Source of the DNA: Rhizobium sp. SG_E_25_P2
Lineage (GTDB): Bacteria; Pseudomonadota; Alphaproteobacteria; Rhizobiales; Rhizobiaceae
Reading direction: 5' to 3'
DNA: 64,000 nucleotides
Assembly: GCF_029892285.1 (NCBI RefSeq)
Contig: NZ_JARXVM010000010.1
Location: forward strand, 1 to 64,000
Numbering within the stretch: the stretch's first letter is position 1; the number at the start of each line of letters is the position of its first letter. The notes beneath the pieces are model-generated. The model had not been told where the DNA came from. It worked only from the letters and a program-made list of their open reading frames with translations, and ran no database searches. The position numbers and the translations under genes were made by a program. Shown piece after piece: positions 17,382 to 27,047 of this stretch.

Positions 17382-17783
17382 TTAAAGACCGATCGACACA
17401 TCCCGGCCCGCCGATGTGATCGAAATCGTGAAACCTGCCGCCACATCGATGAAGCAGATCGCCATCAGCAGGAAAAACACATGGGTTGCGGCGGCTGGCG
17501 CCAGCAGAAACTCCACCAGGAACACCACGAACAGCAGCATGGACAGAAGATGATCCATGACAGCGGATCTGCGCCGCGTCGCCTTGATGATCTCGAAGAA
17601 CAGCACGAACAGCGCCACGAGCAGCAGGAGATCGCCCAGGCTCATGCTCCAGGTCGCGCCCGACATCATGTCCAGGCTGAAGATCGAGGTGTCCAGCGCG
17701 CCCACGCCACCCGAACCCAAGGCGCCGAACATGGCGAGATTGTAGAGAATAAATGGAATGATCATCAGGGGGATGACGGCCAT
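17382..17783 (-). CDS. conserved hypothetical four-helix membrane protein
   Basis: The 133-residue protein has four likely membrane segments (about residues 3-22, 50-68, 76-95 and 98-118). A short basic cytoplasmic loop with KATRRR lies between the second and third. I recognise no domain with a known function; similar small membrane proteins are common in Hyphomicrobiales. It is convergent with phaR and about 190 bases downstream of rpmF. Confidence 0.75.
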   Translation of the reverse strand: MAVIPLMIIPFILYNLAMFGALGSGGVGALDTSIFSLDMMSGATWSMSLGDLLLLVALFVLFFEIIKATRRRSAVMDHLLSMLLFVVFLVEFLLAPAAATHVFFLLMAICFIDVAAGFTISITSAGRDVSIGL

Positions 17784-17924
17784 ATCGCGCTCCTCTTGTT
17801 TGTCGGCGCGACACTAGAGGCTTTTCGGGCGAAACGGAATCCGGGAAAAGCGTCAGGTCTCCGATTTCGACCGACCATGTCGACCGCCGCTGGAAAATCG
17901 GGCGGACGCGATCACAAAAGCAAA

Positions 17925-17944
17925 GGGCCAGCTTTCGCCGGCCC
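17925..17944 (-). terminator. intrinsic terminator of rpmF
   Basis: Arms of 8 bp (7 matching) lie at 17925-17932 and 17937-17944 with a four-base loop. On the minus strand the stem is followed by TTTGCTTTTG. It starts about 30 bases past the rpmF stop. Confidence 0.75.
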
Positions 17945-17974
17945 CTGGAAATTTTAGCGGAAGAGCGCCTGAAA

Positions 17975-18160
17975 TCAGGCGTTTTCCTTCGGCGTCAGAA
18001 CCTGGCGACCGCGATACATGCCGGTCTTCAGGTCGATGTGGTGCGGGCGGCGAAGCTCGCCGGAGTTCTTGTCTTCCACATAGGTGGACGCCTTCAGGCC
18101 GTCAGCTGAACGGCGCATACCGCGGCGGGACGGGCTGGTTTTTCTCTTAGGAACTGCCAT
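17975..18160 (-). CDS. rpmF: 50S ribosomal protein L32
   Basis: The 61-residue basic protein begins [18 protein letters not shown], the typical start of L32, and has the alphaproteobacterial [16 protein letters not shown] end. It lacks the zinc-binding cysteines found in some bacterial L32 proteins, which is normal for this class. It has its own terminator. Confidence 0.97.
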   Translation of the reverse strand: MAVPKRKTSPSRRGMRRSADGLKASTYVEDKNSGELRRPHHIDLKTGMYRGRQVLTPKENA

Positions 18161-18319
18161 TTTCTTAACTCCAATCTCACCCGGACATCGTTTCGTTCAG
18201 CCAGGAAGGCTGCGCGCATCAGCGATCTTTTCCGGAAAATTTGGCGGGCTTATACATGCGCGAAGGGCCTTTGACCAGTCCCCCCAGTTATTTTTTCTCA
18301 ACCTGGCCGATTCTTTCGG

Positions 18320-18967
18320 TCAGGCTTCGTCCTCGGCCACGATCCATGTTTCAACCGCTGCGCCCGCCGCCCATTCCTGAAAAGCGGGATGATCGGCGAC
18401 AGATTGCATATAGGCGCGCGATTGCGGTTTTTCGGTGAGCATATAGGCGTCGAAGCGATTGACGACGGGCGCATACATCGCGTCTGCGGCGCTGAATTCG
18501 CCAAACAAGAAGGGACCGCCGCTCCTGCCGAGCGCGTCCGACCATATCCGTTCGATGCGCGCGACATCGGCGCGCACATCGTCACCGACCGGCAGCGCCT
18601 TGCGGGGCCGACGGAGATTCATCGGACAGGCGTTGCGCAGCGCCCTGAAGCCGGTCGCCATTTCGAGACTATAGGCGCGGGCGAGGGCGCGGTCGCGCAT
18701 GTCGTCGGGCCAGACGCGTTTGTCGGGGAAGAGTTCGGCCACATAGTCGATGATCGCCAGCGATTCCCAAAGCCGGAAATCGCCATGAACAAGAAGCGGC
18801 ACCCGCCCCACCTCCGACACGGCCTTGATGGCAGGGTTGCCTCCAGCAAAATCGAAGGGGATCACCTCGTCTTCGAAGTCAATGCCGGCAGCCTTCATGG
18901 CGAGCCAGGGCCGCAGCGACCAGGATGAATAATTCTTGTTGCCGACATAGAGTTTGAGCTGAGCCAT
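18320..18967 (-). CDS. glutathione S-transferase family protein
   Basis: The 215-residue protein has an N-terminal thioredoxin-like domain (KLYVGNKNYSSWSLRPWLAMKAAGI, residues 5-30). The SSWS segment is where the catalytic serine of this subgroup sits, and GRVPLLV and ESLAI are the glutathione-contacting cis-proline and Glu-Ser motifs near residues 54 and 68. The C-terminal helical domain follows. The substrate is unknown. It is a stand-alone gene. Confidence 0.88.
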   Translation of the reverse strand: MAQLKLYVGNKNYSSWSLRPWLAMKAAGIDFEDEVIPFDFAGGNPAIKAVSEVGRVPLLVHGDFRLWESLAIIDYVAELFPDKRVWPDDMRDRALARAYSLEMATGFRALRNACPMNLRRPRKALPVGDDVRADVARIERIWSDALGRSGGPFLFGEFSAADAMYAPVVNRFDAYMLTEKPQSRAYMQSVADHPAFQEWAAGAAVETWIVAEDEA

Positions 18968-19032
18968 TATGGTCCTCCAATGAAGCGAGATTAGCGGTTT
19001 GGCGCTAAGGCAACCAATGAATTCAAGACGGA

Positions 19033-19791
19033 TCAGTCATAAAGGCATTTGATATAATCACCCGAGCCCTTGGCGCGTCTTTCGATGAGAGAGGCGAGGC
19101 GCTTCATGCCTCGACCGGGCTTTGAGGCGTTGCGTGTGATGGGATTGGGCAGCGCCACGGCAAGCAGCGCCGCCTGCCGGCGCGACAGTTTGCTGGCGGA
19201 GGTCTTGAAATGGTGCTGGGCCGCCGCCTCGACGCCGTAGATGCCGGGACCCCATTCGGCGATGTTGAGATAGATCTCCATCAGCCGGCGCTTCGACCAG
19301 ACGAAATCCGCACCCAGCGCGAGAGGCAATTCCAGGCCCTTGCGGATGAAGGAGCGTCCGTTCCACAGAAACAGGTTCTTGGCGGTCTGCATGGGTATGG
19401 TCGAGGCGCCGCGGGTCTGCTGACCGGCGAGCGCGTCATCGATGACGCCGTTCATCTGCACCCAATCGACGCCAGCATGGCTGCAATACTGGCCATCCTC
19501 GGACATCATCACCGATTGCACCAGCACCGGCGCGATGTCTTCGAATTCGATCCAGCGACGGTCATATCCCTGAAAGCTCGCAAGATCCCACAGCATCAGC
19601 GTCGACACCGGTCTGACCAGATCAATCTTGTAGAAAAGGATCAGCAGATAGGGAAAAAGCAGGAGGCCGAGAAGCGCAAGTCCAGCCTTTCGAAGATGAG
19701 TTCGCATCGGCCTTTCTTTCCCATCGCCCAGAAGGGCCGGCGTCACTGGCGGCGCCAGCTCCGCGTCCACAGCCGCATTCGCCTCCGTCAT
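19033..19791 (-). CDS. mtgA: monofunctional peptidoglycan glycosyltransferase
   Basis: MtgA polymerises lipid II glycan strands without a transpeptidase domain. The protein of about 252 residues has one N-terminal membrane anchor (residues 35-55). The GT51 motifs include the catalytic glutamate in [14 protein letters not shown] near residue 98, [16 protein letters not shown] near residue 130 and a second glutamate region in [13 protein letters not shown] prefer the ATG at 19791 over a TTG three codons upstream. It is divergent from ispA. Confidence 0.94.
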   Translation of the reverse strand: MTEANAAVDAELAPPVTPALLGDGKERPMRTHLRKAGLALLGLLLFPYLLILFYKIDLVRPVSTLMLWDLASFQGYDRRWIEFEDIAPVLVQSVMMSEDGQYCSHAGVDWVQMNGVIDDALAGQQTRGASTIPMQTAKNLFLWNGRSFIRKGLELPLALGADFVWSKRRLMEIYLNIAEWGPGIYGVEAAAQHHFKTSASKLSRRQAALLAVALPNPITRNASKPGRGMKRLASLIERRAKGSGDYIKCLYD

Positions 19792-19943
19792 GGCGTCCAA
19801 GATCGTTCGCGTCCTTCTTGCCCATCGCCAAGCCTACATAAACCGGGCAGCGGCGGCTGACCAGACCAATGGCGCCGCTTTGTCGCGCCATCCCCGGCAA
19901 CTGCGCGGTTGCAAGCCTCGCGCCGGCATGCGAAAGAGCCGGC

Positions 19944-20852
19944 ATGCAGGACGATCATTTCTTGACCACTCTTCAAGATCACGCACGCGACGTCGAGACG
20001 TTGCTGGGCGCGCTTCTGTCTTCGGAGGCGTTGCCGGGAGAAGTCGCCCGGCCGGAGCGGCTGTTCGCCGCCATGCGCCATGGCGTTCTTGCCGGCGGCA
20101 AGCGCATGCGTCCGGCGCTGGTGATCGAGAGCGCGCGACTATTTGACGGCGACCGACTTGCGGCGCTGCGGGTGGCCGCTGCGCTGGAATGCGTCCACTG
20201 TTATTCACTGATCCATGACGATCTGCCCGCCATGGACGACGACGATCTTCGCCGCGGCCAACCGACGGTGCACAAGGCTTTTGATGAAGCCGCAGCGATC
20301 CTGGCGGGCGACAGTCTGCTGACCTACGCTTTCGACGTCCTTGCTGCGCCCGAGACTGTTCTTTCCGCCACCATCAAGATGGATCTGGTGCTGCGTCTGG
20401 CGCGTGCGGCGGGCCCGGGCGGCATGGCTGGCGGCCAGGCGCTCGATCTCGAAGCCGAGACCAAAACGCTGAATGGGGATGAGATTCGCCAGTTGCAGGC
20501 GATGAAGACGGGCGCGCTCATTCGTTTTGCCTGCGAGGCCGGCGCGGTCCTGTCTGGCGCGCCCACTGAGGATATCGACAGGCTGGCGCATTTCGGCCGC
20601 GTAATCGGCCTGGCTTTTCAGCTTCGGGACGACGTGCTGGATCTGGTGTCCGACAGCGCTACGCTCGGCAAGGCCGCCGGCAAGGACGCCGCGCGCGGCA
20701 AGGGCACGCTGCCGGCGCTTCACGGCGTCGACTGGACGGAAACCACGCTGAAAACACTCGTCGAAGAGGCGCATGCCGCGCTTTCGCCCTATGGCGCGCG
20801 GGCAGATATGCTGAAGCGCCTCGCCACCTATGTCGCCACGCGGGAAAAGTAA
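19944..20852 (+). CDS. ispA: polyprenyl (farnesyl-type) diphosphate synthase
   Basis: This is a trans-isoprenyl diphosphate synthase that builds farnesyl or geranylgeranyl diphosphate from IPP and DMAPP. The 302-residue product has the first aspartate-rich motif in DDLPAMDDDD near residue 93, the second in LRDDVLDLV near residue 228, and GGKRMRP near residue 50. The start at 19944 (MQDDHF) fits the family length; an in-frame ATG 25 codons upstream adds nothing conserved. Product chain length cannot be set with certainty. hisC follows after 3 bases. Confidence 0.92.
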   Translation: MQDDHFLTTLQDHARDVETLLGALLSSEALPGEVARPERLFAAMRHGVLAGGKRMRPALVIESARLFDGDRLAALRVAAALECVHCYSLIHDDLPAMDDDDLRRGQPTVHKAFDEAAAILAGDSLLTYAFDVLAAPETVLSATIKMDLVLRLARAAGPGGMAGGQALDLEAETKTLNGDEIRQLQAMKTGALIRFACEAGAVLSGAPTEDIDRLAHFGRVIGLAFQLRDDVLDLVSDSATLGKAAGKDAARGKGTLPALHGVDWTETTLKTLVEEAHAALSPYGARADMLKRLATYVATREK

Positions 20853-20855
20853 GTC

Positions 20856-21917
20856 ATGAGCAAATTCTGGTCGCCTCTGGTCGCCGGTCTCAAGCCCTAT
20901 GTCGCAGGCGAGCAGCCGCGCATCGCCAATCTCATCAAGCTCAACACCAATGAAAATCCCTATGGTCCTTCGCCCAAGGCTCTCGCCGCCATAAAGGCAG
21001 CCGCCGACGACCGCATGCGGCTGTACCCCGATCCGTCCTCGCTCATGCTTCGCCAGGCGATCGCGGCTCGGCATGGCGTCGAGGTCGACGAAGTGTTTGT
21101 CGGCAACGGTTCGGATGAAGTGCTGGCGCATGTGTTTCAGGCGTTGCTCAAGCATGACGCGCCGCTGCTTTTCCCCGATATCAGCTACAGCTTTTATCCG
21201 GTCTATGCGGGATTGTTCGGCATTGATACGGTTCAGGTTCCGCTCGACGAGGCGTTTCGCATTCGCGTCGCCGATTACGACCGGGTCTGTGGCGCGATTA
21301 TCATTCCCAATCCCAACGCTCCGACGGGCATTGCTCTGTCGCTCGAGGAGATCGAGGCTCTTGCCCGGTCGCATCCCGACCAGCCGGTGGTGATCGATGA
21401 GGCGTATGTGGATTTCGGCGCCGACAGCGCCATTGGTCTGACCCGCCGCTATCCCAATCTCCTCGTCGTGCACACGCTGTCCAAGTCGCGCTCGCTGGCC
21501 GGCCTTCGCGTCGGCTTCGCCATCGGCCAGCGGCCGCTGATCGAAGCGCTGGAGCGCGTGAAGGACTCGTTCAACTCCTATCCGATCGACCGGTTGGCGG
21601 AAGTCGGCGCGACAGCCGCGATCGAGGACGAGGCCTGGTTCAATGAAACCCGGCTGAAGGTGATCGCGTCGCGCGAAAGAGTGACGGAAGCGCTCGCCGC
21701 TCGCGGCTTTGATATTCTGCCTTCCGCCGCCAATTTCGTCTTCGCCCGTCATCCCGATCATGATGGCGCTGGTCTGGCTGCGGGCCTGCGGTCAAAAGCC
21801 GTGCTCGTGCGTCATTTCGCCAAGCCGCGTATTTCCGATTTCCTGCGTATCAGCATTGGCGCGGATGCGGAATGCGACAGGCTGATCGAGGCGATAGATA
21901 GCCTGCTGGCAACCTGA
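20856..21917 (+). CDS. hisC: histidinol-phosphate aminotransferase
   Basis: HisC is a fold-type I PLP enzyme that converts imidazole acetol-phosphate to histidinol-phosphate. The 353-residue product has [11 protein letters not shown] near residue 29, the aspartate and tyrosine of VIDEAYVDF near residue 178, and the PLP lysine in [15 protein letters not shown] near residue 210. Relatives also act on aromatic amino acids, so overlap with that role is possible. It lies three bases after ispA and is probably co-transcribed with it. Confidence 0.93.
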   Translation: MSKFWSPLVAGLKPYVAGEQPRIANLIKLNTNENPYGPSPKALAAIKAAADDRMRLYPDPSSLMLRQAIAARHGVEVDEVFVGNGSDEVLAHVFQALLKHDAPLLFPDISYSFYPVYAGLFGIDTVQVPLDEAFRIRVADYDRVCGAIIIPNPNAPTGIALSLEEIEALARSHPDQPVVIDEAYVDFGADSAIGLTRRYPNLLVVHTLSKSRSLAGLRVGFAIGQRPLIEALERVKDSFNSYPIDRLAEVGATAAIEDEAWFNETRLKVIASRERVTEALAARGFDILPSAANFVFARHPDHDGAGLAAGLRSKAVLVRHFAKPRISDFLRISIGADAECDRLIEAIDSLLAT

Positions 21918-21938
21918 CGACGCTTGCGTCGGGCGGCC

Positions 21939-22256
21939 TCAGGGCCGGATGACGCAGACGCCGTTTTCCATCGAGCATTCATTGCCGCCGGGCAGCAGGT
22001 CCACATCGATCATCAGCGGTTCAGGCCGAACATCCGTGGCGTCGATATAGCGCACGGATCCGACAGAACCGCGCGACCAGGATCCGACGCCCGGAATGGA
22101 GAGGATGTCGACGTCGCCCGAATAACGGTTGAATTCGCCCCATTCGCGGCTGTGATGATGCACATCTCCGCGATGGCGCAACTCCGAGCGGTTGCCGGCG
22201 AAACTCGGGATGGAGATGGCGGCCAAGGCCGCGGCGAGAAAGATTGGACGCAACAC
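21939..22256 (-). CDS. small secreted protein of unknown function
   Basis: The 105-residue protein starts at a GTG and has a signal peptide of about 20 residues (cleavage near SFA-GN). The short mature part is His/Arg-rich near its start and contains two cysteines (CSMENGVCV) that could form a disulfide. I do not recognise a family. A perfect CtrA box sits 40 bases upstream, which suggests cell-cycle control. The gene is convergent with hisC, with only 21 bases between the stops. Confidence 0.7.
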   Translation of the reverse strand: MLRPIFLAAALAAISIPSFAGNRSELRHRGDVHHHSREWGEFNRYSGDVDILSIPGVGSWSRGSVGSVRYIDATDVRPEPLMIDVDLLPGGNECSMENGVCVIRP

Positions 22257-22295
22257 GAGAGCAAACCTTTCGGAAGACGGCGCGAAACGCGCCGG

Positions 22296-22310
22296 TTAAC
22301 GAAAGGTTAA
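22296..22310 (-). promoter_or_regulatory. CtrA binding site
   Basis: TTAA at 22296-22299 and 22307-22310 are separated by exactly 7 bases; on the minus strand this reads TTAA-CCTTTCG-TTAAC, a full match to the CtrA consensus. It is 40 bases before the GTG of the secreted protein gene, where a -35 region would lie. It is about 263 bases from sdhC on the other side. Confidence 0.7.
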
Positions 22311-22491
22311 CATTGTCGCCTTGCTGAAATCAACGCTGAGGCGGGTGAATCTTCGTCCGCAGAGACAAAGGCTTAATATTAATCCGGCAGTGTTCGATCC
22401 GCGTAAAAAGCAATAATCGATTAAAACGGAAATTGGCCTTTGGCAGGGCTTGCGGCGTTGTCATGACGGGACTAAACACGATTTTGACGCA

Positions 22492-22513
22492 TTGCACACA
22501 GGCCTATGTGCAA
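22492..22513. promoter_or_regulatory. inverted repeats in the sdhC leader
   Basis: TTGCACA at 22492-22498 and TGTGCAA at 22507-22513 form a perfect 7-bp inverted repeat with an 8-base spacer. A second one, CACAA-N4-TTGTG, follows directly at 22514-22527. They lie 46-80 bases before sdhC, inside the expected promoter or leader. The regulator is not known from sequence. The remainder of 22257-22572 holds the CtrA box and A/T-rich promoter sequence but no gene. Confidence 0.5.
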
Positions 22514-22572
22514 CACAAACCCTTGTGCGCCCCGGCTCCGGCGCATTTCGATTGCCCTCCCAGGAGGTTTCC

Positions 22573-22965
22573 ATGGCGAATACGGTGAAAAACCGTCCCC
22601 TCTCCCCGCATTTGCAGGTCTACAAACTAATTCCAACGATGATGGCGTCGATCTCGCACCGAATCACCGGCGGCGCGCTGTTCTTCGGAACATTGCTGGT
22701 CGCCTGGTGGCTGGTGGCCGCAGCGTCCGGTGAAGAATATTTCAACCAGGTGTCGTGGGTCTTCGGCTCGATCATCGGCCAGTTGGTGCTGTTCGGCTAT
22801 ACCTTGGCGCTGGTTCATCACCTGCTCGGCGGCCTCAAGCACATCATGTGGGATCTCGGACACGGTTTCGAGAAGCATTTCTCCACCCGTCTCGCCATCG
22901 CACACTTCATCGCCTCGCCGGTTATCACGGTCCTGCTGTGGATCGTCGGCTATGCGGTTCGCTGA
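22573..22965 (+). CDS. sdhC: succinate dehydrogenase cytochrome b556 subunit
   Basis: The 130-residue membrane anchor of complex II has the family start [12 protein letters not shown] near residue 8, SISHRITGG near residue 27 (quinone-site region), three membrane helices, and a heme-ligand histidine in the second helix ([15 protein letters not shown]). AGGAGG lies five bases before the ATG. It is first in the sdhCDA-(CPCC)-sdhB operon. Confidence 0.95.
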   Translation: MANTVKNRPLSPHLQVYKLIPTMMASISHRITGGALFFGTLLVAWWLVAAASGEEYFNQVSWVFGSIIGQLVLFGYTLALVHHLLGGLKHIMWDLGHGFEKHFSTRLAIAHFIASPVITVLLWIVGYAVR

Positions 22966-22979
22966 AAGGAGTTGACATC

Positions 22980-23360
22980 ATGGATATGCGCACCCCTCTC
23001 GGCAAGGTCCGCGGTCTTGGTTCCGCCAAGGAAGGAACCGAACATTTCTGGACGCAGCGCCTGACGGCCGTGGCCAATGTGCCGCTGGTCTTGTTCTTCG
23101 TCGGTTTCGTCATCACCCATTCTGCGTCGTCCTATGCGGAATTGCGGGCTTCACTCGCTCATCCCGTCGTTGCGGTGCTGATGGGCCTGTTCATCATCTC
23201 CTCGCTCTCCCACATGCGCTTGGGCATGCAGGTGGTCATTGAGGATTATGTGCATGGCGAAGTGGCCAAGATGGCGCTTCTGATGCTCAACACCTTTTTC
23301 ACGGTCCTGGTCGGCGGTCTCTGTCTTTTCGCCGTGCTCAAGATCGGATTTGCAGGATAA
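22980..23360 (+). CDS. sdhD: succinate dehydrogenase membrane anchor subunit
   Basis: The 126-residue protein has three membrane helices and the SdhD start [20 protein letters not shown]. The heme-binding histidine lies in [19 protein letters not shown] near residue 80. With SdhC it anchors SdhAB in the inner membrane and forms the ubiquinone site. It begins 14 bases after sdhC with an AAAGGAG ribosome site. Confidence 0.95.
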   Translation: MDMRTPLGKVRGLGSAKEGTEHFWTQRLTAVANVPLVLFFVGFVITHSASSYAELRASLAHPVVAVLMGLFIISSLSHMRLGMQVVIEDYVHGEVAKMALLMLNTFFTVLVGGLCLFAVLKIGFAG

Positions 23361-23365
23361 AAACA

Positions 23366-25192
23366 ATGGCTGCATCTTCCTCTCCCGCACTCGGCGGCAA
23401 GGCCTATGAATATGTTGACCACGCCTATGACGTCGTGGTCGTCGGCGCCGGCGGCGCGGGCCTCCGCGCGACGCTTGGCATGGCCGAACAGGGCTTCAAG
23501 ACCGCCTGCATCACCAAGGTCTTTCCGACCCGTTCGCATACGGTCGCAGCGCAGGGCGGCATCGCCGCTTCGCTGCAGAACATGACGCCGGACAGTTGGC
23601 AGTGGCACCTATTCGACACCGTCAAGGGTTCGGACTGGCTCGGCGACGTCGACGCCATGCAGTATCTCGCCATGGAAGCCCCCAAGGCGGTCTATGAGCT
23701 CGAGCATTACGGCGTGCCGTTCTCGCGCACCGAAGATGGCCGCATCTATCAGCGTCCGTTCGGCGGCCATATGCAGAATTACGGCGAAGGCCCGCCGGTG
23801 CAGCGCACTTGCGCCGCCGCCGACCGCACCGGCCACGCCATCCTGCATACGCTCTATGGTCAGTCGCTCAAGCACAACGCCGAATTCTTCGTCGAATATT
23901 TCGCGCTCGACCTGATCATGGAAGCTGACGGCCGCTGCACCGGCGTCGTCGCCTGGAACCTCGACGACGGCACGATCCATCGCTTCGCCGCCAAGATGGT
24001 GGTGCTGGCGACCGGCGGTTATGGCCGCGCCTATTTCTCGGCCACCTCGGCGCATACCTGCACCGGCGACGGCGGCGGCATGATCGCCCGCGCCGGCCTG
24101 CCGCTGCAGGACATGGAATTCGTGCAGTTCCATCCCACCGGCATCTACGGCGCTGGCTGCCTCATCACCGAAGGCGCGCGCGGCGAAGGCGGTTATCTCG
24201 TCAATTCCGAAGGCGAGCGCTTCATGGAGCGTTATGCCCCGACCGCCAAGGATCTAGCGTCGCGCGACGTCGTCTCGCGCTGCATGACGATGGAAATCCG
24301 TGAAGGCCGCGGCGTCGGCAAGGGCAAGGATCACATCTTCCTGCATCTGGATCACCTCGATCCAGCCGTTCTCGGCGAACGCCTGCCGGGCATCTCCGAA
24401 TCGGCCAAAATCTTCGCTGGCGTCGACGTGACGCGCGAACCGATCCCGGTGCTGCCGACCGTCCACTACAATATGGGCGGCGTGCCGACCAATTACTGGG
24501 GCGAAGTGCTGAACGCCGACAGCGACAATCCGGAACGCATCGCGCCAGGCCTGATGGCCGTGGGCGAAGCGGGTTGCGCCTCGGTGCATGGCGCCAATCG
24601 TCTCGGCTCAAACTCGCTGATCGACCTCGTGGTGTTCGGCCGCGCCGCCGCCATCCGCGCCGGCCAGGTCATCGATCGCGCCTCGCCGATCCCGGCGGTC
24701 AACAAGGCGGCCTGCGACAAGATCATGGCCCGCTTTGACAAGACGCGCTATGCGTCCGGCTCGACGCCGACCGCCGTGTTGCGCGAAAAGATGCAGCGCG
24801 CCATGCAGGAAGACGCCGCCGTGTTCCGCACCCAGGAATCGCTCGAAAGCGGCTGCCGCCGCATGAGCGAAATCTGGAAGGAACTGCCAGACGTCAAGGT
24901 CACCGACCGTTCGCTGATCTGGAACTCGGATCTCGTCGAAACGCTCGAACTCGACAACCTCATGGCCAACGCCATTGTAACCGTCTATGGCGCGGAAGCC
25001 CGCAAGGAAAGCCGCGGCGCCCATGCCCGCGAGGATTTCTCGAGCCGCGACGACGTCAACTGGCGCAAGCACACGCTGGCCTGGCTCAGCGAGGCTGGCG
25101 ATGTCAAGCTCGACTACCGGCCGGTGCATACCGACCTGATCGCCGAGGGCATCGATCTCGCCAAGATCGCGCCCAAGGCGCGCGTGTACTAA
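23366..25192 (+). CDS. sdhA: succinate dehydrogenase flavoprotein subunit
   Basis: SdhA oxidises succinate to fumarate with covalently bound FAD. The 608-residue product has the dinucleotide fold [13 protein letters not shown] near residue 24, the flavinylated histidine in [12 protein letters not shown] near residue 59, and substrate-site segments QFHPTGIYG and [10 protein letters not shown] near residue 255. The C-terminal domain is complete. It is spaced five bases from sdhD. The next gene is a CPCC-type protein rather than sdhB. Confidence 0.97.
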   Translation: MAASSSPALGGKAYEYVDHAYDVVVVGAGGAGLRATLGMAEQGFKTACITKVFPTRSHTVAAQGGIAASLQNMTPDSWQWHLFDTVKGSDWLGDVDAMQYLAMEAPKAVYELEHYGVPFSRTEDGRIYQRPFGGHMQNYGEGPPVQRTCAAADRTGHAILHTLYGQSLKHNAEFFVEYFALDLIMEADGRCTGVVAWNLDDGTIHRFAAKMVVLATGGYGRAYFSATSAHTCTGDGGGMIARAGLPLQDMEFVQFHPTGIYGAGCLITEGARGEGGYLVNSEGERFMERYAPTAKDLASRDVVSRCMTMEIREGRGVGKGKDHIFLHLDHLDPAVLGERLPGISESAKIFAGVDVTREPIPVLPTVHYNMGGVPTNYWGEVLNADSDNPERIAPGLMAVGEAGCASVHGANRLGSNSLIDLVVFGRAAAIRAGQVIDRASPIPAVNKAACDKIMARFDKTRYASGSTPTAVLREKMQRAMQEDAAVFRTQESLESGCRRMSEIWKELPDVKVTDRSLIWNSDLVETLELDNLMANAIVTVYGAEARKESRGAHAREDFSSRDDVNWRKHTLAWLSEAGDVKLDYRPVHTDLIAEGIDLAKIAPKARVY

Positions 25193-25195
25193 TCG

Positions 25196-25486
25196 ATGAA
25201 GATCACAGGCGAACAGTATTTTGAACTCGCCGTCGAAACGGAAACCGCTCGACAAGGCAAGAACGGTCTGTTCGCCTGCCCCTGTTGTGAACGCTACTCG
25301 TTTGCGGAGGCAGGAGGCTATGAAATTTGCGGCGCTTGCGGTTGGGAAGACGATCCGGTGCAGGAAGCGAAACCCGATCTCGCAGGCGGCGCCAATAAAG
25401 TAAGCCTTCTTCAAGCCCGAGCGAATTATCGTACGCATGGTTTTTCAGATCCGGCGCGGATAGCCCGGCTGCGAAAGTTGCCATAG
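25196..25486 (+). CDS. CPCC-type cysteine-rich protein inside the sdh operon
   Basis: The 96-residue protein has two cysteine pairs, CPCC near residue 28 and CGAC near residue 45. They form a likely zinc ribbon in the pattern of the Cys-rich CPCC domain family (FACPCCERYSF ... EICGACGWEDDPVQ). A short helical C-terminus follows (SLLQARANYRTHGF). Function is unknown for the family. It starts three bases after the sdhA stop and ends 15 bases before sdhB, so it is co-transcribed with complex II. Such genes are usually scattered rather than in sdh operons. A role in SdhB iron-sulfur assembly would be pure inference. Confidence 0.85.
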   Translation: MKITGEQYFELAVETETARQGKNGLFACPCCERYSFAEAGGYEICGACGWEDDPVQEAKPDLAGGANKVSLLQARANYRTHGFSDPARIARLRKLP

Positions 25487-25501
25487 GAACGGACAAGAAA
25501 A

Positions 25502-26281
25502 ATGGTTGAACTCGCTCTCCCCAAGAATTCGCAGATGACGGAAGGCAAGGTCTGGCCGAAGCCGGCTGGAGCCAAGAATGTTCGTGAATATCGCGTCTAT
25601 CGTTGGTCTCCCGATGACGGCAAGAATCCGTCGGTCGACACTTATTATGTCGATATCGACGATTGCGGCCCGATGGTCCTCGATGCGCTGCTCTACATCA
25701 AGAACAAGATCGACCCGACGCTGACCTTCCGCCGCTCCTGTCGCGAAGGGATTTGCGGCTCCTGTGCGATGAATATCGACGGAACCAACACGCTGGCCTG
25801 CACCAAGGGCACGGACGACATCAAGGGGACGGTGAAGATCTATCCGCTGCCGCATATGCCGGTGGTGAAGGATCTGGTGCCGGATCTGAGCAACTTCTAC
25901 GCTCAGCACCGCTCCATCGAGCCCTGGCTGAAGACGGTGTCGCCGACGCCGGCCAAGGAATGGAAGCAGAGCCATGACGACCGTCAGAAGCTCGACGGTC
26001 TCTACGAGTGCATTCTCTGCGCCTGCTGCTCGACGTCCTGTCCGAGCTACTGGTGGAACGGCGACCGCTATCTTGGTCCGGCTGTTCTGCTGCAGGCCTA
26101 TCGCTGGTTGATCGACTCTCGCGACGAGGCCAAGGGCGAGCGGCTTGACGATCTTGAGGATCCGTTCCGTCTCTATCGCTGCCACACGATCATGAATTGC
26201 GCCCAGGCCTGCCCGAAGGGGCTGAACCCGGCCAAGGCGATCGCCGAAATCAAGAAGATGATGGTTGAGCGTCGCAGCTGA
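25502..26281 (+). CDS. sdhB: succinate dehydrogenase iron-sulfur subunit
   Basis: The 259-residue protein carries electrons from SdhA to quinone. It has the 2Fe-2S cysteines in [15 protein letters not shown] with a final cysteine in TLAC (residues 80-100). The 4Fe-4S and 3Fe-4S ligands are in [16 protein letters not shown] near residue 173 and in [17 protein letters not shown] near residue 230. It ends the sdh operon; a strong terminator follows. Confidence 0.97.
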   Translation: MVELALPKNSQMTEGKVWPKPAGAKNVREYRVYRWSPDDGKNPSVDTYYVDIDDCGPMVLDALLYIKNKIDPTLTFRRSCREGICGSCAMNIDGTNTLACTKGTDDIKGTVKIYPLPHMPVVKDLVPDLSNFYAQHRSIEPWLKTVSPTPAKEWKQSHDDRQKLDGLYECILCACCSTSCPSYWWNGDRYLGPAVLLQAYRWLIDSRDEAKGERLDDLEDPFRLYRCHTIMNCAQACPKGLNPAKAIAEIKKMMVERRS

Positions 26282-26294
26282 CGGCGCTCAGAAA

Positions 26295-26319
26295 CGCCGG
26301 GCTTCGCCCGGCGCTTTTT
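26295..26319 (+). terminator. intrinsic terminator of the sdh operon
   Basis: Perfect 8-bp arms lie at 26295-26302 and 26306-26313 with a TTC loop, followed by CTTTTT. It begins 13 bases past the sdhB stop. Confidence 0.9.
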
Positions 26320-26488
26320 ACAGGTCATGAATGGAACTTCCGGTGTTTTCGGCAGTTTGGCGGCAAAGGCGCGCAAGCAGGGAAAAATTTTCGCCCCACG
26401 ACCTTAGCGCTTGATTAACCATGACGTCCTACGGTAATTCCGCCACATTTCACGCATGGTCATACAAGACGGTTTCTAGGAGTCTGGG

Positions 26489-27034
26489 ATGCGAATTACA
26501 CCCGTCGTCGGCATGATGGTTTCCATGGCGCTGCTTGCCGGTTGCGCAAGCGACAGGATGGACGACATCGACACCGGCGTCCGCCCGCAACCTCTGGAGG
26601 CCCAGCCGATTGGCCAGGTCCAGTCCGGACAGTTGCCGGACCCGACGACAGACACGTCGCAATTCCCGGAGAAGCCGACGGTTGATCCCGCTTTGCAGGG
26701 ACAGCAGATGGCGTCCGCCAACCCCGCCGGCGCCGCTGCGCCCGCCACCGCGATGGATATCAAGAAGGACGCCATGGTCGGCGGCTGGAAGGTCAACGCC
26801 GCCGGGGCTGGTTGCGACATGTTCCTGACTTTGACCAATCTCGGCTCTGGATCGCGCGGCGGCACACGCGGCTGCGTCGGCCCGCTCGCCGCAATGGGAT
26901 CCTGGGAAGTCTCCGGCAAGCAGGTCATGCTGCGCGATCGCACCGGAAACACGATCGCCACCCTCTATAAGTCGGCTGAAAACCGCTATGACGGATCGCT
27001 GAGTTCTGGCCAGCCGGTCAGCCTGAGCCGCTGA
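26489..27034 (+). CDS. omp19: Omp19-like outer-membrane lipoprotein, protease-inhibitor fold
   Basis: The 181-residue protein has a lipoprotein signal with LLAGC (cysteine at residue 19). A Pro/Gln-rich linker runs to about residue 85, followed by an AprI/Inh-type beta-barrel domain (MVGGWKVNAAGAGCDMFLTLTNLGSGSRGGTRGC ... residues 92-181) with the paired cysteines of that fold. It matches Brucella Omp19, a surface lipoprotein shown to inhibit proteases. AGGAG lies upstream of the ATG. zapE follows after 13 bases. Confidence 0.88.
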   Translation: MRITPVVGMMVSMALLAGCASDRMDDIDTGVRPQPLEAQPIGQVQSGQLPDPTTDTSQFPEKPTVDPALQGQQMASANPAGAAAPATAMDIKKDAMVGGWKVNAAGAGCDMFLTLTNLGSGSRGGTRGCVGPLAAMGSWEVSGKQVMLRDRTGNTIATLYKSAENRYDGSLSSGQPVSLSR

Positions 27035-27047
27035 GGTTTCTTGATCG

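Noticed and set aside
20205-21761. A 518-codon minus-strand open frame opposite ispA and hisC
   Set aside because: It spans two well-supported genes on the other strand, so it cannot be a single real gene.
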